A stretch of 21,436 bases of DNA from contig JABUUA010000007.1 of the NCBI GenBank assembly GCA_021443405.1, positions 8,803 through 30,238 of the forward strand, read 5' to 3'. The translations under genes and the position numbers were made by a program. This DNA is from Bacteroidaceae bacterium (GTDB lineage: Bacteria > Bacteroidota > Bacteroidia > Bacteroidales > Bacteroidaceae). The notes beneath the pieces were generated by a model that was not told where the DNA came from, did not search any database, and worked only from the letters and a program-made list of their open reading frames with translations. Positions 1-7,248 of this stretch are shown here, in pieces. Each line of letters starts with the position of its first letter. Within the stretch, counting starts at the first letter, position 1.

Positions 1-307
1 GCTTGGCACGCATAGCCGAATCGGGGTCGGTCGCCACAAATTCGTATTCCAGTTCATAGGTGGGGAGGGTGGAGACAAGCACTTGTCCGTCGGCAGATAT
101 TATCTCGCCGCGGACGGGTTTTATCTCGCTTTGGCGCACGAAGAGCGAGCTCACTTCGTCCCAATAAGCTTTCTCCACGGTCTTCATCTTCACGGCTTTC
201 ATGATGATGACCACGGCGAAGATGCCCAAGACGATGAGCAGACCCAGGAAGCGTTTGCTGGTCTTGTTGATTTCTTTTCTTTTTGTTTTCTTAGTTTTGT
301 CTGCCAT
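1..307 (-). CDS. ftsI: Septal penicillin-binding protein FtsI (PBP3), N-terminal part only
   Basis: This is the start of a class B penicillin-binding protein, the septal peptidoglycan transpeptidase; the rest lies beyond the left edge of the window. About 102 residues are visible. A very basic cytoplasmic start (MADKTKKTKRKEINK) leads into one membrane segment at about residues 20-36. The periplasmic stretch that follows contains PVRGEIISADGQVL, which matches the conserved 'RG.I.DR.G..LA' opening of the PBP dimerisation domain. The transpeptidase domain with its SxxK serine is not visible. It lies 12 bp downstream of the FtsL-like gene in the order rsmH-ftsL-ftsI, the usual start of a division and cell-wall cluster, so it is probably co-transcribed from the rsmH promoter. 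The ATG at 307 is the natural start because it gives a short basic tail before the membrane anchor. PBP2 (MrdA) is the alternative, but the neighbours favour FtsI. Confidence 0.88.
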   Translation of the reverse strand, partial: MADKTKKTKRKEINKTSKRFLGLLIVLGIFAVVIIMKAVKMKTVEKAYWDEVSSLFVRQSEIKPVRGEIISADGQVLVSTLPTYELEYEFVATDPDSAMRAK

Positions 308-319
308 AATGGGTCGTCA

Positions 320-1045
320 TCATTGCTCTGTGGGGATTATATAGACCGATTCGATGCCGGGGACCAGCGTGCTGTCGCCGAAGATTTTCAGCTGTTCTTC
401 GATGCGGCTTTGGCGCAGTCGGGCTGTTAGCTCGCTCTTGCGTGTGAGGGCGAGGTCGTGCCATTTCTGTCGTTCTTTCACCAGTGTGGTGTGATTGTTG
501 CGGAGCTTGTCCGACTGATAGCCCAGTCCGATGGCGATGCCGAAGAAGCAAGCCATCAGAATGAGAATGGGGCCCACGACGTACAATACTTTCTTGGGAT
601 TGATGTCAAGGCGGCGAGCCAGTTCTCGCAGGTCGATTTCCTCGCCTGCGTCGCTCATGCTGTCGCTCTCGTCTTGGGCAAGCATGGTGCCGAGCAACTG
701 TTCCGAGAGGTTTTCTTCCTCGGGCTCGACGGGCAACTCGTCGGCGTCTTCTTCAGCCTCCGCTTCGGTGGCGTCGGTGTATGCTTCTGTATATTCGTCG
801 GCATAGACCTCGTCATCGTCGGCGTAATACTCCGAGTCGTCACGGGTATCGACCTCGTCGTCGAACTCATCGTACACGTCGTTCGCGGGTTCGTCCGCAG
901 ACGTTTCGCCCTGCGTACGGTCGTCCACGACAAAGGGAGTGTCGTCGTCTTCGCTCGTTACTTCCATCAACTGACGACGCATGGCCGCCAGTTCCTCGTC
1001 GGTTGGCTGAGGAGCGCTGGTGTTTGTGGGGTTGTTGTCCATCAT
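320..1045 (-). CDS. ftsL: FtsL-like division protein with a long acidic cytoplasmic extension
   Basis: The 241-aa protein has one membrane segment at about residues 153-175 and a periplasmic part of about 65 residues with coiled-coil character (178-220). That is the topology of FtsL, the small bitopic protein that joins FtsB/FtsQ and activates FtsW-FtsI at the septum. Its place between rsmH and ftsI supports the assignment, because FtsL is too divergent to identify by motif. The odd part is residues 28-136, very rich in Asp and Glu with runs of D/E/Y/A; usual FtsL proteins have only a short cytoplasmic tail and total about 100-130 residues. A basic patch (LARRLDINPKK, 142-152) lies just before the membrane. 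Two ATGs in tandem (1045 and 1042) could each be the start. The gene starts 22 bp after rsmH ends and has no promoter of its own that I can see. Confidence 0.75.
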   Translation of the reverse strand: MMDNNPTNTSAPQPTDEELAAMRRQLMEVTSEDDDTPFVVDDRTQGETSADEPANDVYDEFDDEVDTRDDSEYYADDDEVYADEYTEAYTDATEAEAEEDADELPVEPEEENLSEQLLGTMLAQDESDSMSDAGEEIDLRELARRLDINPKKVLYVVGPILILMACFFGIAIGLGYQSDKLRNNHTTLVKERQKWHDLALTRKSELTARLRQSRIEEQLKIFGDSTLVPGIESVYIIPTEQ

Positions 1046-1067
1046 CTGTTACGTCGGTTGTCTGTCG

Positions 1068-1985
1068 TTATTCTTCTGTTCTCTCTGCGATTCTTAGTTT
1101 TGCGCTGCGGCTTCGCGGGTTGCGCTGTTGTTCTTCGCTGCCGGGGGTAATCATCTTGCCCACGGCTTTCAGGGGCGAGTGGGTGTTGCCGAAGATGTCT
1201 TGCTCCACCTTTCCCTCGATGTTGCCCGCACGAATCATGTTCTTCAGCATGCGGTCTTCCAGCGAATGGTAGGTGAGCACCACGAGCCGACCGCCGGGAC
1301 GCAGCACGTGTGTGGCGGCGTCGAGCATCTGTCGCAAGGCTCTCATCTCGCCATTCACCTCGATGCGCAGGGCTTGGAACACTTTCGCCAAGTCTTTTTT
1401 CTCGCGGTCGCGTCCCACGAGGGGGCGGAGCAGGTCGGCCAGTTGACCGGTGGTGCTGACGGCGCCTTGCTTGCGTGCCTTCACCAGCGCCGCGGCAAGG
1501 CGGCGACTTTGCTTCAGTTCTCCGTAGATAAACAGGATGTCGGCCAGTTGCTCTTCCGTGTATTCGTTCACCACCGTGGCCGCGGTCAGGCGGGCGCGTT
1601 GGTTCATGCGCATGTCGAGCGGCGCGTCATAGCGGAAACTGAAACCGCGGTCGCCCTCGTCGAAATGATGGCTGCTGACGCCCAGGTCGGCCATCACGCC
1701 GTCAATCTTCTCGTGGCCGTAGTACCGCATCCAGTTCTCGAGGTAGCGGAAATTGCTGCGTACGAACGTGAAGCGAGGGTCGTCGAACGTTCCTTTCATG
1801 GCGTCAAGGTCTTGGTCGAAGCTGTACAGATGGCCTTCGGCGCCCAGTCGGTTCATGATTTCGCGGCTGTGGCCTCCCCCGCCGAAAGTGAGGTCGGCAT
1901 ACACGCCGTCGGGACGGATGTCGAGGCCGTCCACGGTCTCCTTCAGGAGTACGGGCGTGTGGTAGGTTTCTACTTGTGTGTACAT
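1068..1985 (-). CDS. rsmH: 16S rRNA (cytosine1402-N4)-methyltransferase RsmH (MraW)
   Basis: RsmH uses S-adenosylmethionine to methylate N4 of C1402 in the ribosomal decoding site. With the start at 1985 the protein has 305 residues, the family's normal size. The N-terminus YHTPVLLKETVDGL is typical. The SAM-binding loop DLTFGGGGHS follows, then SFRYDAPLDMRMN and, near the C-terminus, TYHSLEDRMLKNM, all standard RsmH blocks. The frame is open up to 2039, but a -7 promoter box (TACCTTTG on the minus strand, 2006-2013) lies inside that extension, so the ATG at 1985 is the sensible start and leaves a leader of roughly 15 nt. It is the first gene of a minus-strand operon with ftsL and ftsI. No mraZ precedes it. 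Confidence 0.96.
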   Translation of the reverse strand: MYTQVETYHTPVLLKETVDGLDIRPDGVYADLTFGGGGHSREIMNRLGAEGHLYSFDQDLDAMKGTFDDPRFTFVRSNFRYLENWMRYYGHEKIDGVMADLGVSSHHFDEGDRGFSFRYDAPLDMRMNQRARLTAATVVNEYTEEQLADILFIYGELKQSRRLAAALVKARKQGAVSTTGQLADLLRPLVGRDREKKDLAKVFQALRIEVNGEMRALRQMLDAATHVLRPGGRLVVLTYHSLEDRMLKNMIRAGNIEGKVEQDIFGNTHSPLKAVGKMITPGSEEQQRNPRSRSAKLRIAERTEE

Positions 1986-2005
1986 GCGCGCGACTATCAA
2001 TGTAG

Positions 2006-2013
2006 CAAAGGTA
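2006..2013 (-). promoter_or_regulatory. Promoter -7 box for rsmH-ftsL-ftsI
   Basis: The minus strand reads TACCTTTG, a full match to the Bacteroidetes primary-sigma -7 consensus TAnnTTTG, 20 bp before the rsmH start codon. I see no clear TTTG at the usual -33 distance, so the call rests on the -7 box and its position. Confidence 0.65.
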
Positions 2014-2076
2014 CTACATTTCCTTGAATTACGCATCATATCGAGGCGACTTTTTTCGGATTATTTTTCGTTGGCG

Positions 2077-2142
2077 CACTCATGCCGTGGTGTGAGGTCA
2101 TTCATGCGGTCGTGTCGGTCGATTTGTGCGGTCGTGTCGGTC
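2077..2142. repeat. Three in-phase 22-bp repeat units with a GGTCGT core
   Basis: Units at 2077-2098, 2099-2120 and 2121-2142 follow each other with an exact 22-bp period. The last two share a perfect 16-bp block, TGCGGTCGTGTCGGTC (2105-2120 and 2127-2142); the first is degenerate. GGTC occurs at 2096, 2108, 2117, 2130 and 2139. The period seems to continue more weakly to about 2186, where GCATGTCTTTG and GCATATCTTTG also lie 22 bp apart. The block sits in the divergent gap between rsmH and the cyclophilin gene. It resembles the repeat at 10295-10371. Confidence 0.7.
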
Positions 2143-2176
2143 CAAACATAAGCATGTCTTTGACCTCTTGTGGGCA

Positions 2177-2184
2177 TATCTTTG
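2177..2184 (+). promoter_or_regulatory. Orphan promoter-like -7 box TATCTTTG
   Basis: The sequence TATCTTTG matches TAnnTTTG exactly, but no gene starts within about 250 bp downstream. A TTTG at 2159-2162 is too close to serve as a standard -33 box. It could give the cyclophilin gene a second, long-leader transcript, make a short RNA, or be chance within the repeat region. Confidence 0.3.
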
Positions 2185-2383
2185 CGGTTACGTAATATTT
2201 TGTTGTATGGTTGCTTTAATTAATATTTATAATACATGTATAATCAAATAAATAAAATTATTTAAGTACATTAAATAAAAACTTTAAGTAAATAGGGAGT
2301 GGCATCGGCGTGATATGGGCCGGATGTAAGGGCGAGGGGCGTGCTTTTCTTGAGTGGAGGGCTTGTTAATTCTGGGGGATTTG

Positions 2384-2415
2384 CTTGTTTTTTCTGGGTG
2401 GTTGTCGTACCTTTG
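2384..2415 (+). promoter_or_regulatory. Promoter of the cyclophilin gene
   Basis: TACCTTTG at 2408-2415 is a perfect -7 box. CTTG at 2384-2387, one mismatch from TTTG, lies 20 bp upstream as a probable -33 box. The start codon at 2444 follows 28 bp after the box. Confidence 0.7.
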
Positions 2416-2443
2416 CACAGAGAATCAACGAAACGAAGAGCGT

Positions 2444-3130
2444 ATGAAGCGAATTTTACTCCTATGTCTGTGCCTGTGTGTGGCGGTCGCCGGGTCGGCG
2501 AAGAAAAAGGAAAAGCGTGCCGTCGTCTGCTTGGAGACGTCGGTGGGTCTGATTCGTGTGGCGCTGTTGGACGAGGCGCCGCGCCATCGCGACAATTTTC
2601 TGAAGCTGTGTCGCGAGGGTTTCTACGACGGGACACTGTTTCATCGCGTCATCAAGGATTTCATGATTCAGGGCGGCGACCCCGACAGTCGCAACGCCTC
2701 ACCGGGGCAAGAACTCGGCGAGGGCGATGTGGGTTACACCCTTCCTCCAGAATTTTTGCTACCTTATTATTATCACACGCGTGGCGCGCTCGCGGCCGCG
2801 CGCGAGGGAGACGACGTCAACCCCGAGCAACGCTCCAGCGGTTGCCAGTACTACATCGTGTGGGGAAAGTCGTGGGGGCCGCAGAGCATCCGCAAACAAC
2901 GCGACTATCTGGCCGAACTGGGCATAGAAATGACAGCGCAGATGCAGGCCGACTATGAGCAATATGGCGGGTCGCCGCATCTCGACGGGCAGTACACGGT
3001 GTTTGGCGAAGTGATTGAAGGGCTCGACGTGGTGAAGCAAATTCAGTCGGTGACGACGGACAGTAACGATCGTCCGCTGGACGATGTGGTCGTGCTGCGC
3101 GCAGTCGTGGAGCAAGGTCCGCGGGAATAA
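2444..3130 (+). CDS. Exported cyclophilin-type peptidyl-prolyl cis-trans isomerase
   Basis: The 228-aa protein belongs to the cyclophilin family, which speeds cis-trans isomerisation of X-Pro bonds. Residues 1-19 form a signal peptide (MKRILLLCLCLCVAVAGSA), so it should fold proteins in the periplasm or at the envelope. The cyclophilin signature FHRVIKDFMIQGGD begins at residue 66 and includes the catalytic Arg68. A later YTVFGEVIEGLDVV matches the conserved C-terminal block. Compared with minimal bacterial cyclophilins it carries an insertion rich in charged residues (about 115-175, including SSGCQYYIVWGKSWG and a stretch to YEQYGG). The frame is open upstream to 2354, but the promoter at 2384-2415 and the clean signal peptide fix the start at 2444. 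It diverges from rsmH and stands alone. The class is certain; the substrate is unknown. Confidence 0.93.
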   Translation: MKRILLLCLCLCVAVAGSAKKKEKRAVVCLETSVGLIRVALLDEAPRHRDNFLKLCREGFYDGTLFHRVIKDFMIQGGDPDSRNASPGQELGEGDVGYTLPPEFLLPYYYHTRGALAAAREGDDVNPEQRSSGCQYYIVWGKSWGPQSIRKQRDYLAELGIEMTAQMQADYEQYGGSPHLDGQYTVFGEVIEGLDVVKQIQSVTTDSNDRPLDDVVVLRAVVEQGPRE

Positions 3131-3341
3131 TCTCAAATCGGACATTAGACCTTCCTACGGACTCTTTGCATGCTTTCAGCCTCTGTCTTGTCTCTTTTAC
3201 TCCTTTTCTCGGTCACGATGGACTCATCGCTCCCTCAAAAAGGCGCAAAAGTCCCTACGCCATAGACATGAAATCAAGACAAAGCCTAATGACCGATTTG
3301 GGTTAATCGTTAACATCCTGTAACATTTTTCGGGTTTTCCC
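3131..3341. other. Intergenic stretch without a recognisable gene
   Basis: I see no supported coding region and no terminator with a U-run after the cyclophilin gene. A weak inverted match (GGACTCTTTGC near 3160 and GCAAAAGTCC near 3246) is too far apart and imperfect to call a hairpin. Confidence 0.5.
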
Positions 3342-3372
3342 TTTGTCTTTCGTTACATTTTGTGTAATTTTG
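3342..3372 (+). promoter_or_regulatory. Complete -33/-7 promoter for the two secreted-protein genes
   Basis: TTTG at 3342-3345, a 19-bp spacer and TAATTTTG at 3365-3372 match the Bacteroidetes TTTG/TAnnTTTG consensus fully. The predicted leader to the ATG at 3419 is about 40 nt and A-rich. Confidence 0.85.
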
Positions 3373-3418
3373 TGGGAGAAACATACACAAAAACATTCAA
3401 ATTTATAAGGGAGAGCTT

Positions 3419-5170
3419 ATGAAAAGACATTTACTCACACTCGTGGGCTTGCTGCTCGCGATGCTGGTTCAAGCGCAAGACGTGCGCCTCGACTACTGCC
3501 GCAATACGATTGCGGGGAATGGCGAAGGAGCTGTCTTCAGCAAGACAGGTTCCAAAAAGAACATGAACTGTGCCATCTATCTTCCTGCCGACCGCCTGAA
3601 GTCTTACGTTGGCTGTCAGTTGTCCGCCGTGATGGGTGGTCTTCCTGACGTAGATGACGCAAACATGCCGCAGGCGCTCACGGGTTGGATTCGCGTGGAC
3701 AGTCTCGGGGGAGAACCGGTCGCTGTTTCCGAATCATCGGCTGCTGTCAGGGGATGGAACACGTTGAGGCTCACCACTCCTTACACCATCACCGGCGAGG
3801 AACAAGGTATCTACGTGGGATTCTTCTTCTACCAAGAGAAGGCGCTGAAGTGCATCAGCCTTGCAGGACCTAAGGATGGGAACGGTTGCTTCATAGGAAC
3901 AGATGGCAAAATCAAGTACAACGGTGCTACGTTGGACGGTTCCGTGGCCGTGCGTGCCGTGCTGGAGGGAAATGTTCCTACTCGTGACTTGGCGTTGTCA
4001 GACGTGGAGCGTGGCAGCCGTGCCTACCGTTTGGGCGAGGACATCATGGTCGTCGGCAACGTGGAGAACCATGCCGCTACCGCAGCCACCAATCCCGTGA
4101 TTAAGGCCACCGTGAATGGTGTGCCCGCTTGCACGTACACCGTTGAAACGACGGTTCGTCAGGACGACGCAATTCCCTTTAGGCTGAACGTTCCCACCAG
4201 CATGCTGACCGAGGAATGTCTTGCCGAAGTGACCCTGTCGCTGGAGTGGGCCGACGGACAGACCGATGAGCTCGCCGCTGACAACAAGGCCAGCGTGACG
4301 ACGGACGTGCTCCAAGACGTGGCGCACCGCAAGATGATTGTGGAAGAAGGTACGGGCACCTGGTGCGGATGGTGCGTTCGCGGCTATGTGGGACTGAAGT
4401 ATATGAAGCAGTACTATTGCGACCGCTTTATTGGCATCGGCGTTCATGACGGCGACGAATTCGTGTACGAACCCTACGACGCCTGGATAAAGCCGTTCCT
4501 GAACGGTTATCCCGGCTCGAGAATCAACCGCTTGTATGGGAGCGACCCCAATTACAATGCCTTGGAACAGGCTTTGATGGCGATGGACGAGGTTGGGGAA
4601 GTGAACGTTGACGTGCAGGCAAAACTGGACGGCGACATGCTCTTCATGCAGGCCGACGTGCGTAAGACCCTCACCACCGATAGCAAATATCGCATTGCCT
4701 TCGTGGTGCTGGAGGACAGTGTGCTGACGAATCAGAAGAACTACTACGAAGGCGGCGGCTCTGGCGCTATGGACGGTTTTGAGAACCTCAGTTCGCCTTG
4801 TCAGATTTACATGAACGACATTGCCCGTTACATCAGCAATCCGGTGGGCGACGTTATGCCGACGGAACTGGCGAAGGGCGAGACAGGCCGCATGATGCGC
4901 AGTGTCGACCTCACCACCATCGGCAAGAACAAGGTGACGCGCTACGAAATGATGAGCGTGGTGGCCTTGGTGATTGACGACACCACCGGTGAAATCCTTA
5001 ACGGACAGGTTACGGAGGACTTGAATGCCGACCTCGACGTGACCGCCATTCGCGGTGTCGATGCCGGTTCACCCGCCCGTTCGGGTTACTACGACCTCCA
5101 GGGCCGCCGCCTTACGCAAGCCCCTGCCCATGGCATATTCATCAGCAATGGAAAGAAAATTCTGAAGTAA
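3419..5170 (+). CDS. Secreted Omp28-related protein with a thioredoxin-like CGWC motif and a C-terminal sorting-type tail
   Basis: The 583-aa protein has a signal peptide at about 1-19 with cleavage likely after VQA. Residues about 20-290 look like beta-sandwich modules (CARDB-like wording such as 'VVGNVENHAA...NPVIKATVNG'). A thioredoxin-like region then starts at VEEGTGTWCGWCVRG, with redox-type cysteines Cys316 and Cys319. This pattern is that of the Omp28-related outer-membrane family of Bacteroidetes. The last 27 residues (557-583, YYDLQGRRL...NGKKILK) form a tail shared with the next gene's product and resembling a short type IX secretion C-terminal signal. The enzymatic role, disulfide reductase or isomerase at the cell surface, is inferred from the CxxC motif only. 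The next gene follows after 24 bp and is probably in the same transcript. Confidence 0.8.
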   Translation: MKRHLLTLVGLLLAMLVQAQDVRLDYCRNTIAGNGEGAVFSKTGSKKNMNCAIYLPADRLKSYVGCQLSAVMGGLPDVDDANMPQALTGWIRVDSLGGEPVAVSESSAAVRGWNTLRLTTPYTITGEEQGIYVGFFFYQEKALKCISLAGPKDGNGCFIGTDGKIKYNGATLDGSVAVRAVLEGNVPTRDLALSDVERGSRAYRLGEDIMVVGNVENHAATAATNPVIKATVNGVPACTYTVETTVRQDDAIPFRLNVPTSMLTEECLAEVTLSLEWADGQTDELAADNKASVTTDVLQDVAHRKMIVEEGTGTWCGWCVRGYVGLKYMKQYYCDRFIGIGVHDGDEFVYEPYDAWIKPFLNGYPGSRINRLYGSDPNYNALEQALMAMDEVGEVNVDVQAKLDGDMLFMQADVRKTLTTDSKYRIAFVVLEDSVLTNQKNYYEGGGSGAMDGFENLSSPCQIYMNDIARYISNPVGDVMPTELAKGETGRMMRSVDLTTIGKNKVTRYEMMSVVALVIDDTTGEILNGQVTEDLNADLDVTAIRGVDAGSPARSGYYDLQGRRLTQAPAHGIFISNGKKILK

Positions 5171-5194
5171 AACATTTAAAATCACATAACAATT

Positions 5195-6751
5195 ATGAAA
5201 AAGTTACTTTTGTTGGTTGCCGCCGTTTGCTCGCTGGCAGCCACAGCTCAAACGAAGACGCCCCGCGTGCAACTGCAGCGTGAGCCCGTCGCTGTGAAGA
5301 AAAGTGCGTTCAACTTAAAACCTGCTCGCCGCATGGCGACGAAGCGTCAGGCCGACGGCGAGTGGACCTACTGGTCAATGGACGCCTATGTTGATTCTTA
5401 TTTTGGCGCGGCTTTCCAGTCTGGCATGGTGGTGAAGACGAAGGACAGCGGCTTAAAGTGTTTGTTCGATGGCTTGTTCCCCGGCATTGAGGAAACCTTG
5501 TCGGCCAACAAGAGCTTCGATGGCAAGAAGTACACGTTCAAGCAAGACCAGGTGCAGTACGTGATGGACTACTATGGAGAAGGTTTGGATATGCGTGTGG
5601 CTGGCTTTGGACCGGACGACATCGATGACGAAGGCAATGTGCTGCAGTTCCGTGACGTAGTTCTGGTGAAAGGTGACGATGGCACGATGCAGCCCGACAT
5701 CGAGGGCCTTTATCTGGGGCTCGTTACCACCTATAGAGGCAATGAGGCGCTCTACACCTACATCTGCGAGCCCGTATTCACGGCTGTCACCCTCCCCGAG
5801 CTGGTGACCGCTCCTGCCGGTGCCGAGGTAAAGGACTATGTTTTCGACTATGTGGATGGCTACGAGCGCCGCACCCTCGACCTCGGTCAGGTGGCTGTGG
5901 ATGGCAACGACTACTACTTCAAGGGCCTGGCTCTCGTGTCTGACGCATGGGTGAAGGGTACGAAGGAGGGTAGTAAGATTACGGTGCCTGCCGGTCAGTT
6001 CCTGGGTGTTGAGTCGGGTTTCTATGGTTACTTCATGCCCGTTCAGGAGTCGGGCGTCGATGAGGACGGCTATGCAACGATTGAGCCTGTTGAGGCCCTG
6101 ACCTTCACGATTGGCGACGACGGCGTGCTGAAACTGGACGAAGGTACTGCTCGTGCCTACGCTACAGAAGCCACGGTGGATGGTTCTTTCCTCGGCATCG
6201 TGAGTTCTGTGGTGGCCAAGCCTTACACGGGCGATGTGGCGGCCACTCCCACCGATCCCTTCAACTTTGGAATCTATCTTTATGAGGAGGATCCCGGCAC
6301 GGGTTACGACTGCTTCGCATTCGGTTACGTCAATGTGGGTACCAACGGAGAGTTCTTGAACAAGGAGAAGTTGTACTACCGCTTCTACATCGACGAAGAG
6401 GTGTATGAAATCTGTGACGACCCCTATGCGTACGAAGATATGGACCTCAGCACTCCCGTCACCGAGATGCCCGTGCTCTACTACGGCTACGACTTCATGT
6501 CGGATGGCTGCGAAGCTCAGGTTTATTTCTACGAAAGTCTGCTCGAGAGCATCGGCGTGCAGATGGTGTACAAGCTCGACGGTCAGGAATACTGCTCGAA
6601 CATCGTGTCGGGCACTCTCACGGGTGTGAAGAATGTGCTGGACAACCAGCGCTCTCTGACCAACTACTACGACCTGCAGGGCCGCCGCTTGCAGGAGGCG
6701 CCCGCTAAGGGCCTCTACATCAAGGACGGCAAGAAATACTTGGTGAAGTAA
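5195..6751 (+). CDS. Secreted protein of unknown function with the same C-terminal tail
   Basis: The 518-aa protein has a clear signal peptide (MKKLLLLVAAVCSLAATAQ, residues 1-19). I do not recognise a catalytic domain. The body is rich in Asp, Gly, Tyr and alternating hydrophobic residues, as in beta-rich extracellular proteins of Prevotella. Residues 491-518 (YYDLQGRRLQEAPAKG...GKKYLVK) match the tail of the upstream protein almost residue for residue although the bodies are unrelated, which suggests a shared export or surface-anchoring signal. It lies 24 bp after the Omp28-related gene and is followed by a strong terminator, so the pair forms a closed operon. Function is unknown. Confidence 0.75.
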   Translation: MKKLLLLVAAVCSLAATAQTKTPRVQLQREPVAVKKSAFNLKPARRMATKRQADGEWTYWSMDAYVDSYFGAAFQSGMVVKTKDSGLKCLFDGLFPGIEETLSANKSFDGKKYTFKQDQVQYVMDYYGEGLDMRVAGFGPDDIDDEGNVLQFRDVVLVKGDDGTMQPDIEGLYLGLVTTYRGNEALYTYICEPVFTAVTLPELVTAPAGAEVKDYVFDYVDGYERRTLDLGQVAVDGNDYYFKGLALVSDAWVKGTKEGSKITVPAGQFLGVESGFYGYFMPVQESGVDEDGYATIEPVEALTFTIGDDGVLKLDEGTARAYATEATVDGSFLGIVSSVVAKPYTGDVAATPTDPFNFGIYLYEEDPGTGYDCFAFGYVNVGTNGEFLNKEKLYYRFYIDEEVYEICDDPYAYEDMDLSTPVTEMPVLYYGYDFMSDGCEAQVYFYESLLESIGVQMVYKLDGQEYCSNIVSGTLTGVKNVLDNQRSLTNYYDLQGRRLQEAPAKGLYIKDGKKYLVK

Positions 6752-6777
6752 GTCCGTAGGGACACATTTCCCCGTGG

Positions 6778-6826
6778 TCGCGGGGCTTCAAGAAACTAAA
6801 ATGTCTTGAAGCCCCGCGATTTTTTT
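6778..6826 (+). terminator. Strong intrinsic terminator
   Basis: A perfect 16-bp stem (TCGCGGGGCTTCAAGA, 6778-6793, with its complement at 6804-6819) encloses a 10-nt loop and is followed by seven Ts (6820-6826). It ends the two-gene secreted-protein operon 27 bp after the stop codon. Confidence 0.95.
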
Positions 6827-6836
6827 GTCCCAAATG

Positions 6837-6868
6837 CTTGTACGTGTGCCGATTTCTTTGTAATTTTG
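6837..6868 (+). promoter_or_regulatory. Promoter of the small exported protein-glsA-glsB operon
   Basis: TAATTTTG at 6861-6868 is a full -7 match, with CTTG at 6837-6840 (20-bp spacer) as an imperfect -33 box. It begins just 10 bp after the preceding terminator and 23 bp before the start codon. Confidence 0.65.
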
Positions 6869-6891
6869 TATTTAATATTATAGATTTTGCG

Positions 6892-7248
6892 ATGAAGAAT
6901 TACCGACATCTCCTTTTCCGTAGCCTGCTGGCCGTGGCTTTTGCCTTGGTTGGCCTCCATGCTGCGGCCGATAAATCGCAAAAGCCGATGGACCGAAAGC
7001 CTGCCATCACCATAGGCAAGGAGGGCGAGATGGGCTCGCGTCGCATGTTGCAGAGCGCCCATCCCGTGCAGTTGAAGGTGCAGGGCGCCAGCCTGCGCAT
7101 CAGCAGTCGTCACCAGCAGTTGCTGCCCATCTATCGTCACGACGGCCGGCTCTATGTGGCCATGCAGCTGACGCCCGGCGTCAACTGGCTGAACGGTCTG
7201 CCCAGCGGACGCTACCGCATCAACAATCGCACCATCCGCATCAACTGA
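6892..7248 (+). CDS. Small exported protein of unknown function, first gene of the gls operon
   Basis: The 118-aa protein begins MKNYRHLLFRSLLAVAFALV and has a signal peptide to about residue 27. The mature part is small and basic, with a C-terminal half that reads like beta-strands ending in SGRYRINNRTIRIN. I do not recognise a family; an unnamed Bacteroidales domain of unknown function is likely. The frame extends to 6838, but that would run through the promoter box, and the signal peptide fits the ATG at 6892. Its stop codon overlaps the next start (TGATG, 7246-7250), so translation is probably coupled to the GlsA-like enzyme, which hints at an envelope role. Confidence 0.7.
   Translation: MKNYRHLLFRSLLAVAFALVGLHAAADKSQKPMDRKPAITIGKEGEMGSRRMLQSAHPVQLKVQGASLRISSRHQQLLPIYRHDGRLYVAMQLTPGVNWLNGLPSGRYRINNRTIRIN

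Larger units (their letters stand above)
2040..2407. other. Intergenic region between rsmH and the cyclophilin gene
   Basis: No gene is supported here; in particular there is no MraZ-like reading frame on either strand. The region holds the 22-bp-period repeat (2077-2142), an orphan -7-like box (2177-2184), and an AT-rich island at about 2200-2290 containing the 10-bp palindrome ATACATGTAT (2232-2241). I see no DnaA-box cluster that would suggest a replication origin and no terminator hairpin. Confidence 0.6.

Noticed and set aside
1128..2027. Long plus-strand open frame (299 codons) opposite rsmH
   Set aside because: It mirrors the well-supported rsmH frame; the sequence is low in domain signal and rich in His/Val/Ala as expected for a shadow of a GC-rich gene.
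2200..2290. Replication origin in the AT-rich island
   Set aside because: AT-rich with one short palindrome but no DnaA-box cluster and no dnaA/dnaN or parAB genes nearby.
3084..3323. 79-codon plus-strand frame after the cyclophilin gene
   Set aside because: Overlaps the cyclophilin 3' end in another frame, has no promoter or start signal, and its product has no recognisable features.
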